A stretch of DNA of 64,000 nucleotides from positions 2,232,001-2,296,000 of the forward strand of contig JANTQA010000040.1 of NCBI GenBank assembly GCA_027625915.1. The letters run 5' to 3'. The notes under the pieces are model-generated. The model did no database searches and was not told the DNA's origin. It saw nothing but the letters and a program-made list of their open reading frames with translations. Shown piece after piece: positions 45,853 through 58,147 of the stretch. The stretch comes from Anaeramoeba flamelloides. Lineage: Eukaryota; Metamonada; Anaeramoebidae. Within the stretch, counting starts at the first letter, position 1; the number at the start of each line of letters is the position of its first letter. The position numbers and the translations under genes are program-made.

Positions 45853-48800
45853 TTAATATTCTTTCAAAATCTTTTCAATTTCTAATTCTAACATTTCAAC
45901 AAAGTCTGTATTATTTGTTCTTGTAGCTAATTGTATCGAGTTTGAATTAGGGTCTATTGCAAGTTCAAGCAAGACAAATCCAGCCATTTCTGTTTTTAAA
46001 GAAAAATACATTATTTCTAACTCATCAGCTTTTCTTTTTGCGACGAAAAAAATGTTTTTATTTTCTAATTTTAATTTAACAATATTTGAATTAGATTCTG
46101 TTAAATCTGTGATTTCCTTTAAGCTTTCGACTTCGTCTGGGATATCTTTCCAAGCCTTTAAAAATTCTGATCTACCTAATTTACCATCTTCTGTACAAAG
46201 TACGTGGAATGGTACTTCGTCTTGGCAATAATAGACTTGAGAATCTTTGCCAATGGCGATTTGCACGATATTACTAATTTGATTGTTTTGGTGTTTGATG
46301 TGAGAGGTTTCGATTGGGCATGGTAAGGAGGATCCTCTTGTTTGCATTGGCATTAGCACCCCGTCCAAAAGCCATCCATTGGGCTTCAGCCCAAACGAGT
46401 TTGCATTAAAAACGCATGCAAATCCTCCAATTGGCGCTTGTGTTTTATTGGTTAAGCTTAATTCGTAAAAAATGGAATTTTCACGGCGCTGGAAGATCCC
46501 TTTAATTTCTAGCCCTTCTCCCTTTTCAGCGTCGAGAATTAATTTCTTTGGGATGTCAACATTCATCTGAGATAACCCCATTCCATATTCATCTTGATTA
46601 TTATTTTTATTTTGTCTAATGTCTTGGCTTTGGACGACATGTGTTGACTTTTGCTGCTGTGTATTCTGATTTTGTTGTTGCTTTGATTCGCTATTAAAAT
46701 CAATTAATGATCCAATGGTTTGATTGGTCGTCGTTGTTTCTTCTTGCTGCTTTTCCTCTTCCTTTTCTCTTTGCTCCTCGACCTGTAAAATACCTTCTTC
46801 ATCATTTTCAATTTCTTCGTCTTCACGCAAAAAGACCTTAATGTTCGTGACAAAGTTTTCTGGTGGCTTATGGAATACTGAAGATAATGAGGGGATGTTA
46901 AATAATAATGTTTCAAGAAGATCGATATGATACTTTCTATTGGTCCCTTCGATCAGGGGCTTTTCTCCTAAAATGATCTCCTTTGCTACATCAGGATCCG
47001 TACTTAACATCCTCCAATAGATATATGCTCTTTCTCTTAAATCTGGATTTTCTGATTCCTGGGTTGCAGTCGACAGTACATCCTGAAGTAATTCTTGAGA
47101 ATCCTCTGGCTTGTGAAGAAATAGTTTTACAGTTGAAGTAAGTAACTGTAATTGCACCTCGGGATTTTCTTCATCAAATGTTTCTAAAAAGCTTTCTAAT
47201 AATTCCTCAGAGTTTTCAATGCGATCGGCGTACTGCCCAATAATCCAAATCATTGATGATTTTGATTCAATGTCGTCCAAGGTTGTTAAACTGTTACATA
47301 ATGTCCCAATAATACTTTCATATTTATTTGGGTATTTTCTGAAAATATCCTATTTGGGTTTTTTGATTGATTGATTGATTCATAGTTTGTATTTTTTTTA
47401 TTATATTAGAAATATTATTGTGTTATATAATTTTTTTTAAATTATTTTTGAATTTATTTTTTTGTTATTTTCGTTCATATTAGAAATAATAATAAAAATT
47501 ATTGAATACACATAAAATAATTTGTAAAAAAAACATAATATTTCAATTTATTCTTTATTTAAATTAAAAAAAATACAAAATTTGATATTCTTTTTTTTTT
47601 GTTATTTGTAAAATTATAAACAATAATTATTCATAAATTTTTGGAAGAAAAATTCCAGGAATTAATATTGGATTCTTTATTTTTTTGTTCTAGCCTTGAA
47701 AAAGATGTAAAAAAATAATTTAATTTTTAAAATTAATATTTTGATATCTCTGATTATTTGTTTTCAATATTTTAAATAAACAAAATAATAATAAAAGAAT
47801 TTTGGTTAAAATATATTAATTTATTTCAAGTAAAATATTTGTTTTTTAAGGATTAATGCTAATGTAATGAGAAAAAAATTATATTTTGTCTGTGGTGTAA
47901 AGACTTGTTATTTTAATTCTTAGTTTATCGATCTGCAACTTCGTTTTAATTTTATCGTTTATTAAAAAATTAATTTTTTTAAAAATCAGTTCCCAAAATC
48001 TAAATTTGGGAAATCAAAGTACAATTGATTCAAAGATATTAAATAATAAACGTGAGGCTTTAATGTTTAGGTGTTGTGATTTTTATTTAATTTTGGTTTT
48101 ATTTCACTTTTTTTAAAAAATTTTCAAAAAGCGGATTTCTGAAATTGAGTAATTCAAGAAAAGAATCATTAGAATCCACTTATTTTTAGTTAGGGGTTGA
48201 GAAATAATAATAGGCCAGTTAACAATATTGAAATAAAAAAGTTGTTTTACATTTCAAAAAATGTCAATGTAAAGATGCAATTTTTGGAAAATTTTTTAAA
48301 TTGAAAAAAAAATAAAACCTTTGTTTTTTGGATTAAGAAGGATAATCTGAATAATTTACATTTTTTAAGTGTTAAATTCCTCATTTTGAAAATTATACTT
48401 TTAAAAAAAATCGTTTTTATTTTTTTTTGATTTTTGAATTGAAACTTGGAAAAAAAATTTATATTTAACTGGAACACAATTCAACAAGAAATTAAAAACT
48501 AAAAAAGACCTTAAAAAAAAAAATGACCAAAAAAGAAGAATTGAAAGACTCTTGAAGATATACAATAAAAAAAAAAAAACAATTCACTGCAAAACGAAAA
48601 ATAAAAAATTAGCATTTTAACAACCCAGTTTTAAAACCTTAAAGATGAAGAAATGATAATAACAATAAACGTACTCAATCTATTGGGTTTAAAAAAAAAA
48701 AAACGAGCCATATTGAAAGCCTTCAAAAAGAAGTAGAAATTGTAATAGAAACAACAAACACCCTTAAACGTTTATTTTTAAAAAACATAAGGAGATGATT

Positions 48801-51800
48801 CAGATTCCAAACTTAAGAGTAAGTGTTCTTTGATTATAATAAACAAATAGTTCCAAACAATTGGGCTTATAATTTTCCAGTCAGAAAGATAATTTAAATG
48901 TTTTAAAATCATTTTCAAATTTTTTTAATTAGTTAAAATAAATAAATAACGTAAAAAAAAAAAGGATTTTTTATTTTTTTATTATTTTGTTATTTTTAAT
49001 TTTTTTTTGAATTGAATTATTAAAAAATTTTTTAGCAACATTTTAGTTTTTCTTTGAAAATTTGTAAATGATTTTTTGAAAGATTCTTTTTTTGTTAAAA
49101 TTATTAAGAAAACAAAAAGAAAATTCTTATTTATTTTCAAAAGATGGAAAAATGAAAAAGACTCATAAATTTTTGATCTCTTAAATTGATTTGTATTAAT
49201 TTTTGATTAATTTCTTTCTGATTTTTTAATAGAATATTTTTTTGTCTTTTGATACACAATAATGATTTTATAATATTGAAGATATTGATAATTACAAGAT
49301 AAACACATAATCTTTTTTTCCCATTTCAGACAAAGTAAGCCTTAAGGGATTTGTTTGAAAATGAAAAAAATGAAGTTTTCAAATTTTAAACATCATATAA
49401 ATCACAAAAATCACAGAAGAAATCACACAAGAAATTACAGAAGAAATTACAGAAGAAATTACAGAAGAAATTACAGAAATTACAGAAATTACAGAAACTG
49501 CAAAAAACACCTTTTTTTTCAACAACGCATTTCAAAAAAATGTCAAATTAATTTCTTTTCTTAAAATGAAGAAGATTTGGCAATGTTATCACATAAAATT
49601 TTTAGATTTTTCAAAAAAAAAAAGCCAGCAATCACAGAAGCAAGGAAGACAAAGTATTTTTGAAAAGTATCAAATTAGGTTTCTGTTCATAAAATAAAAA
49701 ATATTTGCACTGTTAATCCATAAAATTTTAGATCGTTCAGAAAAAAAATCACAAGAAACCATATTTTTTTGAGTGAGTGTTTGTGATTTTTTTAAGCATG
49801 GTGGTTCAATTTTCTTGAAAAAGTTCTGGTCGGTACTCTTTTGTTTCTGTAACTTTTTTTTAGAAATATTTATTTTTCGTTATTCTTTTTTTTTAAAAAA
49901 AAACATCTTTTTAGGTTTCAAAGAAAAAAGAACGAAATAATTTTAAATAAGACTTTGTATGAATTATAGATTCAATTAAAAAAAAATCCAATAACATATT
50001 TTTGTTGAGGTGATGAAACAAACAATTTTTTTTTTTTTTTTGAATTAATATCTTTAAAATTCATGACAGAAAATATACTTCTTTCTACTCAATAAAGTTG
50101 ATTTTAAATATATATTTCATCAAATGAAAAATTAGTATTTTTTTTGAAAAAAAATTTAAAAAGGTTCTTCATTGTTTTAGAAAAGTTTGAAACAATTTAA
50201 TATAATATATGAATATTGAAACAATTCTTAAATATTTTATGAATGCAATTGTTTTTAATAAAAGAGAATTTTCTTTGTTAATTTTGGAATTTGTTTTTTT
50301 TATCCTTTACTGAGTCGATTTTTTTTTAGAAGGAAAAACAATTTTTCATTTTTATAAAAAATAAAAGAAAAGAAAAAAGAAATAAAGAATATAACTGAAT
50401 AAAAAATATAATTAAAAAAAAACAAAAAAAAAAAAAAAAAGAAAGAATGTGAAATATAATAATTACTTTAACGACTACCACTACCTCTTGAGTCACGTAA
50501 TGGATTTGGCTTTTAATTAATGAAAGTAAATGCTTTATACAGCGTTGAGTGGCGGAAGGGATTTTTATTGCTGCCAAGCCGATTGCTCTAACTGCCTTTC
50601 TAACAAAAGCCACGTCTACTTCTTGTGCGTATACTTTAAATTCCTTTAATAAAGCTTCGACATTGTCTTCATTTGCCAGCATGATTAAAATTTCCAACTT
50701 TTCCATCTTAACATAAGTAGGATCATTATACCTACAAAAGAACACTTTGTGAGATCCCTTTAAAATTGTTGGATATTTTTGAACAACTAAATTAATGTTT
50801 TTTAAGGCAACGTATTGCACCTCTGGTGGGTTCGTTAACAGCGAGACTAAAGAAGGTGCCATTTTCCGATAATATGTCTCAAGAACCTTTTTATTTTCAA
50901 TATTAGACATGAATTGAAGGATTGCCCTTACGGAAGACAGGACAACTGCTGCATTCTTATGAGACATCCTGGGAATGATCCTTTCAATTAAAGATTCTGC
51001 TTCGCGTTCGTTACGTGGGGTGTAAGTGGATAGAGTATCCAAAATGAAGACTTGGGACCACTCATTCGCTTCCCCCATTGCATTTAAAATTTTGCTCAGG
51101 TTTTTTTTGTCAATAACAAAGACAGGCTTGGAGGCAACAGAATTGATCTCTTGCAGCGCTGCTAATGCGTTGGACACAACCATAGAATTGGAATCGGTAA
51201 TTAGTTCTAATAAGTCATCAATAAACCCTTGTGACTCTATTAATTCTGGATCCATTTCAAACAATTTGGCAACACAAAGCGCAGCAGTTTTTCTTACATA
51301 TGGATCATCGTCCTGTGGTTTCATTTGGTTTTTTTTTTTTGTTTTTTTTAAAGGTTGGAATTGTTTTTTTTTTTTTTTAGTTTCATTTTTTGGGAATCAG
51401 AAAGGGAAGTGTTGTGGTATTAAAGCGAATTAAAAATTGTTTTTGATATTTTTGATTTTGGATCCAAAAAAATTGTTGAGGTTAATAAAGAAAAATTAAT
51501 TGTTCAAAAAAAAAAAAAAAACGAAGAAATTAAATTTTGAATCTCCTGTTTGTTGATAAATAAATGGAACAAAATTTTCATTGGACTTTCCAAAAATTGT
51601 TTCAAAGTGATGAATTGAAAATTTAACTCTCTTATTCCAAAAGTTGTGTTACATTATTATTTCTATTTGAGAATTGGTTGCTTTTATGATTTATTTTAAT
51701 TCTTTGAATTTGATTATTTTTTGCGAAGCTAAATGAAAATTTTGTTCCTTTTATTTTGCAACCAAGAGTGTCCGAAAAAAAGTTGTTTGATAAATTTTAA

Positions 51801-52471
51801 AAAAAAAAAAGTAAAAGAAAAATAAAAAGTGATTATGCGGGCGCTCACAGTTAGTCTGTGTGTCCCAAAAGAAAAAAAAATAAAAAGTGTAAATTTACCT
51901 TAAGACATCTACGAAGTGGCTGACAAAGGTACTCAGTGACTTCTTCAACTCGAATACTTCCCATGGTTCTGATAGATAATGCACGGACAAGTGGATTTTC
52001 ATCTTTTGCATCCTTTTGATAATTTATATTATGTAGGTAGGTTAGGTTAGGAAAAAAAAAAAAGAGTTTAACAATAGTTTTTAAATTGGTTCTTATCTTT
52101 GTTAATGAAATTTCTTTCAAGGTTTTTTCATTTTGTTTTTGGTTCTTTTGTTTTGTTTTGTTTTTTTTTTTTTTTTGATTTCAAAAAAGAAAAAAAAAAA
52201 AATTCAAATTTACTTGTATAAAGGAGTTGACAACAAGAATTGAAAGATCTGGTTTAAATTTTGCATAGGTCATTAGGTATAAGTAGACAAGTTTTTTCAT
52301 TTCAAGATCGTCGGTAGTCATACATTTCAATACCTCGGTAAATAAACTAGAAACATCTTTCCCAACAGTCATATAGGCAACGACTTGTTTAACAGCTTCT
52401 TTTTGATGAGAAGTGTTTTCACCGGAAAGTTTTAATCTTAATTCATGGAGTTCATCACGTGATTGTGACAT
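45853..52471 (-). CDS. AP-1/AP-2 beta-adaptin, clathrin adaptor large subunit
   Basis: Minus-strand exons 52471-52214, 52012-51899, 51312-50467 and 47349-45853, all phase 0, giving 904 residues (animal beta subunits have about 940). The joined sequence follows beta-1/2 adaptin without gaps at the junctions: VNSFIQ/DAKDENPLVRAL, PLRRCLK/DDDPYVRKTAA and QEVVVVVK/DIFRKYPNKYES. The trunk of helical repeats covers about 1-570 (PEVQYVALKNINLVVQKYP; EVDVAFVRKAVRAIGLAAIK). An acidic, Gln-rich hinge at about 575-660 holds SLIDFN at 620-625, close to the clathrin box. The ear is at about 667-904 (FACVFNANSFGLKPNG, FLKAWKDIPDE). It links cargo and membrane to clathrin at the trans-Golgi or plasma membrane. 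One beta may serve both complexes. The third intron is about 3.1 kb. Confidence 0.95.
49405..49500. repeat. Minisatellite, AGAAGAAATTAC unit
   Basis: About seven head-to-tail copies of a 12-base AGAAGAAATTAC/AGAAGAAATCAC unit, followed by shorter AGAAATTAC units, inside the 3.1-kb beta-adaptin intron. It creates an artefactual RNY-rich open frame on the plus strand. Confidence 0.85.
51561..51765. mobile_element. Palindromic MITE, ATAAAATTTTCATT family, copy 2, in intron
   Basis: TAAATGGAACAAAATTTTCAT at the left matches the inverse of ATGAAAATTTTGTTCCTTTTA at the right. It lies in the second beta-adaptin intron (51313-51898). Copy 1 is at 7910-8105. Confidence 0.65.
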
Positions 52472-53042
52472 AGTTTATGTTACAATAATTATTGAAATAA
52501 TTTAAAAAAAATAAAACTTTAGAATTTGGATTTTAATCAAGACAAATCAATTAAGTTGAACTCAAAATTAACTTCAATTTGGTTTTTTACATTCAGTTTT
52601 CTTTTCATGTAAAGATTTTGTTTATTATTTAAAAATTCATTTAGATTGCAAGATGGAACTTATTTTCACAAATTATATCGATGTCCATTTATTACTGTTT
52701 TGTTAAAGATGAAATTGAGAAAATTTGAATATTTTCGTTAATTTTTTATTATTTCAAATAAGAGTTTTAAGGCAATAATAACTTTTATAAACAACCTTCT
52801 TTTGAGTACTTTAAAAATATTAAATTCTTTTGATTTAAGACAGGAAAAGTTCAAGACTTTATTCTTTTTTCATAAAAACGATTTTTTATTTGTAAAAGTT
52901 ATCAAAGTAAAAACTAATAAAAGAAACTGTTAATCTTACAGTTGTTTTCCAAAGATTTGTATAAAAAAAAGAACACTAGTTGAAAATACAAGCTAAAGAA
53001 AATAAAACTTGTTTTTCAAAATAGAAATAAGTTTTTTTTTCA
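52472..53042. other. Upstream of the beta-adaptin gene, no gene seen
   Basis: AT-rich spacer that must include the promoter. No core element can be assigned. Confidence 0.45.
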
Positions 53043-53046
53043 TTAA

Positions 53047-53980
53047 GGGAATAGTCTCTATTAATTTTTTTTTTGACCAATAACTAAATAAGTAATCCTT
53101 ATCTTGAAATATTTTTAAAATTGAAAATAGACAGGTTTTTTCAATGTTAGAACTTTTTGTTCTTGTTTTTTTAAAATTTATACAATTCTGTCAAAAAAAG
53201 TGACTTTTAAATATTTTTTTTTAAAAAAAGATCTTCAGCTGATGAGAATTTTCTGATTAATTTTGGATTTAATTATTTTCTCAAAAATAATATTTATTCT
53301 CATTTTTAAAAACGAAAAAATAATTTAAAACGAGTGAATATTTTCTCTTTCACTTCTGTTCATCCAACTTGACCATATAAAGAACTCAATTTGTTTTAAC
53401 AATAATTAATTTTTAAAAAAATAGTTCTTATTCTTTTCTTTGATTTTTTTTGACTCTGACAAAAACTTTTGGGATGGTAATTTGGGAACACTTCAAAAAA
53501 CTTCAAATTTGACAAAAACAAAAGAATATAAACTGAAAAAGTAGATTCAGAAAAAAAAAAAAGAATGGTACAAGAAAAGAAAGAAAATCTTTTATTAAGA
53601 GTAAAGCATATATTTTATATTTTTTTCGAATCAAACTATGTTTTCATGTAAATCCAAAAAAACCTTTTCAGGTTAATTTTTCAAACTATTTTTTGTACTT
53701 CTTCCACAAAAATAACAAGGTTTTGCTTTCTTGCTCTATTTTTTTTTATTTTTTGTATTTTTGCAAAAAGTTGAAAAAAAGCAACTTTCAAAAAATTATA
53801 AAAACGGAAAACTTTTTTATTTCTATAAAAACAATAACTAAATTTAATGAATGTCATTTAGCAAGATTTCATTACTATACTAAGAATTTTTTAACATTGA
53901 TTTCAAATCTAAGTAATCGGCAAAAAAAATTCTAAATCTCTTTTAAATTTACCTCAAAAAATTTAATATAGACTAGTGCC
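53047..53980 (+). mobile_element. TTAA-type element, GGGxxTAGTCTCTATTAA family, copy 2
   Basis: TTAA at 53043-53046 and 53981-53984. The ends are GGGAATAGTCTCTATTAATT and, inverted, GGCACTAGTCTATATTAAAT. Its 934 bases align throughout with 11625-12556. No domain-bearing frame. Confidence 0.85.
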
Positions 53981-53984
53981 TTAA

Positions 53985-54152
53985 CAGTATTTAAATTATA
54001 AAAGCGAAATAATTTCCACTTGTTTTTTTCATTTCCTTTTTCGAACGGGGTTACAAATTAGAACCTACTTTTTTGAAAATTCTATTTATAAAAGAAAAAT
54101 ATTTGAAAAGGAAATGAAATTTTTTTCTCCATTTATAATTCAAATACGAATA
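53985..54152. mobile_element. Palindromic MITE, ATACTGGTAT family, copy 5
   Basis: It abuts the right TTAA of the preceding element. Left arm CAGTATTTAAATTATAAAAG; right arm CATTTATAATTCAAATACG. More diverged than the other copies. Confidence 0.6.
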
Positions 54153-54632
54153 GAAATTTAACTTCTAATTCAGTATTCAATTGCATACTGAAGGCAAAAT
54201 CAATTTTGAAGACAAATTCACTTGATCTTGGTGTAAAATTTAAAATTATACATAGGATTTGTTAATACTATTATTTTCCAATTAAAAAATGATAATTTTT
54301 AGTTCACATTCCTAAATAAATTTCTAATTTACAAGTTGAAGAAAATCTAAAAATCTTGACAACATCTTTTAGAAAGGACATTCTTATGATATAATAAAAC
54401 TTCCTTATTTAACTCTAAGATAAAATTTTTACACTGCTAATTTGATTCCATCAGTCATAAATAATATTCATTTTGGAAATTGAAATAAAAATTTTCATTT
54501 ATTAATAGGAAAAGAAAAGTATTTTCCCCTAATTCGATTAATATTTTTTGAATTTTTTTATATTTTTTTTCTAAAGTTTTGATTTAAATTCTAACTATTT
54601 TTTCGGAAAAGTTTTATTTTTAATAATTGCTC
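54153..54632. other. Intergenic, no gene seen
   Basis: AT-rich spacer, nothing supported. Confidence 0.5.
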
Positions 54633-54636
54633 TTAA

Positions 54637-55389
54637 GGGATTAGTGTCACCATAGATTTCTCTATAATCAAAGTATACTGTAATTGGTTGTAAATGATAC
54701 TAGTACACAAAGGCTCAAATATCTCTAAAAAATCTATTATAAATCTTATTGCACAATCAATTATTAGATTTTTTTTACTAACGATCACTATTAAAAAAGT
54801 TTCATTTTGAAAAAAAATTAATTTAATTTCTTTTCCAAATCTAAAAATAGAAACACAAAATACAGTATTTAAGTATTTAATAATTTAGATTTAGAACTAT
54901 CAAAAGTAACTATTTTTATAATCTTTGAATTTCAAAGATTAACTCAATAGTCATCAAGATAAAAGCACCAAGACTGATGAGTTTTGTTTTGCTTTTGATA
55001 AAGCTACTTGTAGTACCAATATATTTCGATGATTTGAGAAAAAATTTGTAAAAAAAATATATTCATGAATACTTTAATTTTTAAATAAAAATAAATTTTT
55101 TAGTAACTAATCAACATTTTACAACAAATTTAAGAAAGATATTTTGTGACCTTTTAGTCTGAATATTGATAATTCAACCTTTAAATTTGTTGTGAAATAC
55201 AGATTTTATTCTGAAATTGCTGGGTTTTTTTACTAATGTATGTATCATTTTTAATAGATGTGAGATTAATAAATATTAACACTGACTAATCGATTTTTTA
55301 GAGACATTGAAACTATGTATCACCAATTTTGTTAAACCCAATAACAACATACTTTGATCCTAGGCTTCTCCTTGGTATAAACTAACCCC
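54637..55389 (+). mobile_element. TTAA-type element, GGGATTAGTGTCACC end
   Basis: TTAA at 54633-54636 and 55390-55393. The ends are GGGATTAGTGTCACCATAGA and, inverted, GGGGTTAGTTTATACC. The right half recurs at 35085-35404, and the left-end motif TAGTGTCACCATAGATT recurs inverted at 7602-7620 and about 25563-25590. No transposase. Confidence 0.75.
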
Positions 55390-55393
55390 TTAA

Positions 55394-56843
55394 AGAAAAA
55401 AATCACATATTTAAATATTGTTTATTTTAGGTTTGTTTGCATATTTAGTCTCTAGGTCTTCTCAAAAAAGAATTGTGTCTTTTAACTTGGAGGAGGAGTT
55501 AATCAAATTGACATGGTTTATACTAAAAAGAGTAACAAATTTTGTATCTTTTCCTATTCAAGTTCTTACTTAGCACTTTGATTTTAGAATAAATACTAAT
55601 CGGAGAGAACTACATAAACTTAACTTGAAATCGAATTGGAGAATATGAATTACAAAACTAACCAAACAATGAAAAAAATTTTTTTTCTATTGACAGAAAT
55701 CAAGTGAAAAACAAATATTTTATTCCGAAAAAAAGAGTAAATTCTATAAAATTTTCTATAATTGATTATTCAATAGAAAATCTATTAATTTTTTGTTAAT
55801 TTTTGATCTAAAAAATCAAAAAGATTTTTCTTTTTTTTTTTTTTATTTTTCTGAAAATAAATTGACAATCGAACCACTTCACACTAGTGTTACTTTTGAG
55901 ATATAAAATTTGATTAGGAATTAAGTATCAAAAAAAAAATACGAAACCCCATTTCAAAAATTGTAACTCACCTGTAATAATAAATTGAATAAAATATATA
56001 TCAATATATATATATATCATTTATTATTCAAGAACAACCAATAATTGATTCAAGGTCTAAAATTAACTACAAAATCATTCTAAATATACTAAAACCCGAT
56101 AATTTAATAATTGAATAAAAAGAAAAATAAAAAAAAAGCGAATCACAATTTTTGAAATGAGTATTAGGGACTTTTTTATTACTGAATTTTCACTGAAAAA
56201 AATTTGAAAAAGATAATTAACCAACAATTAAATTTATTTTAAAAGAAATTACATGGTTGAAGTTTTCTTTGTGATTATATATCTTTTCCAAGCCCCCCCT
56301 CCCCATAATTTATAAATAAAATTGTTTTTTTACTTTATATCAAAACTTTAAATTGTTATTTTGAAATTTTTAATTACTTTTCCAAATCGAAAGATAAAAA
56401 CTATAATAATTGAATTAAAATATTTTATAATTAATATTTAGATCTTCCAAAAGAAACTTATTTTTATAATTTTTTGATTTGAATGATTAACTTTATAACC
56501 ATTAACATAAAAAACCAAAGAATGATTATTTTTGTTTCCTTATTAAAAAGTTAATTGTAACATCAAAATATTTCCAATATTTCAGAAATAATTTGTCAAA
56601 AGAATCTATTGATTAATTATTTATTGTTTTTCAAAAAATTGGATTTTTATAGCAACTAATCTACATTTCAAGACAAATTTAAGAAAGTTATTCTTTAACA
56701 AATTGAGTTTTTCAAAGAAGTAAATGGTTGTTTGTGGTTATTTTTGAAAAAGGAAACCTAATAAAAATTTTTTACCTTTGAACCTCGAAATACTTGTATT
56801 TTCTCTCAGTTGTAAATTAAATATTAACCAAATTTTTAGAAAT
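55394..56843. other. Intergenic, no gene seen
   Basis: AT-rich, with a TA run near 56000 and a fragment at about 56640-56710 related to the 54637 element. No gene supported. Confidence 0.45.
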
Positions 56844-56906
56844 TAGGACGTGAGAACAATCACCGCGAACTCTGGAATATCGTATTTTCCAGTTAAACTA
56901 CGCCTA
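56844..56906 (-). pseudogene. Decayed tRNA-Gly (UCC) or tRNA-derived relic
   Basis: Read on the minus strand this resembles a tRNA: an A-box/D-arm GTAGTTTAACTGGAAAATAC, an anticodon region CGATATTCCAGAGTTCG with TCC in place, and a 3' acceptor strand CGTCCTA that would pair with TAGG-CG at the 5' end if one base were present. The T arm is shortened (GTGATTGTTCTCAC) and lacks the normal TTCGANTCC loop. At 63 bases it is shorter than a functional tRNA. It is called a relic. The alternative is chance resemblance, or Trp if the loop is shifted by one. Confidence 0.5.
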
Positions 56907-57369
56907 CAGTGATCAAAATAAAGCGCACAAAAAGACTATTATCCCTGTTTCAAATTATTATCTGTGCTGTTTTTCTTCTTGTACCAAGGCAACATCCAAT
57001 CGACTACCAAATAGTATACCTAAGTTCAAATCAATTTTGAACGTAAACTCCTGGTATTTTGAGTAAAATTTAAATTATCCATGTAAATAGTTGAAAATTT
57101 TCCATAATATTCTGTTATTTTTTTGAAATATTTGACATAAAATTTTCTTAAAAAATAACTTTATTTTTTGAGATAAATTTTGTGATTTGATCCTTCATTT
57201 TTAGAATTTTTTTTTAAATAATAGAACTTTAAGAAACTAATACCATATTTTTTTAGGGTTTATTATCAGTTTCTTTGATTGGTTACTGTATAGGTCTTCT
57301 ATAACAAAAAAACACGCTTTTTATTTTGTAACACGTAGTAAAATTTTTTGCGGGTTATTTTGAATAAAG
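56907..57369 (+). mobile_element. Tc1/mariner-like MITE, CAGTGATCAAAATAAAGCG family, copy 3
   Basis: It begins CAGTGATCAAAATAAAGCGC right after a TA that is also the 5' edge of the tRNA relic. Its 463 bases align with 9685-10165 and 19066-19543. Confidence 0.85.
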
Positions 57370-58147
57370 TCTTTCTTTTTTTTCATTTTTCCAACAAGAA
57401 ATTTTTTGATGAATAAGTTTGGAATCAGCAGTTTCTAAAACATTCCAGTCTTGCCAATCTTCAACCGAAAAGTTAAAAAAATATTCTGTTATTTTCCAAT
57501 TAACAAATGAAAATTTTTATTTCCATTTCCAAAATGAATAACAATTATTACTGTTACAATCAAATTAGCAAAGTAAAAATTTCATCTCAAAGTCAACTAA
57601 GGAAGTCTAGTTTATTGTCTCAAAATCTCATTTCGAAACAATGTTGTCAAGATCTTTGGATTTTCTCAACTTCTAAACTAGAAAAATATTTTGTAAAGTG
57701 AACTAAAAATTTACATTTTTTAATTGGATTATAAGTGTAATTAACAGATTTTTCATTCACCTTTGCCAAAAAGATCGAACGATCTGGGCAAAAGTGCTGT
57801 ACTTTAGGTAGACTGTAAAATCTTTAATTTTTGGTTTGCGAAGAAGGGAATGATTTTATTGGATTGAATTTTTTTCATCAAAAAGAGAATAAACAATTAA
57901 GTTTCTTTTATTTTCGCCTCAAGAGTTTGAGAACCAAAAAATAATTTATTTCAAAAACCAACAATTCAGGACTAATACAAAAACAGGCTCAACTCAATTT
58001 AATTAATAGTTGTCAAAAATGAAGGATGGGAAATCAAATTTTTCAAAGGATGAATTTTGCTTTCATTTTTTGTTTTTAGTTCACTTATTTTTCTACTCAA
58101 AATAGACTTTCCAAACATTTCAGATAAACTTTTTTCTTTTTTCTCTT
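57370..58147. other. Upstream region of the RhoGEF gene
   Basis: AT-rich. A 64-residue frame at 57507-57701 has no domain. ACATTTCAG about 26 bases before the ATG could be a 5'-UTR splice acceptor. Confidence 0.4.

Noticed and set aside
49355-49564. Arg/Asn-rich 69-residue frame
   Set aside because: It is a by-product of the AGAAGAAATTAC minisatellite inside the beta-adaptin intron on the opposite strand.
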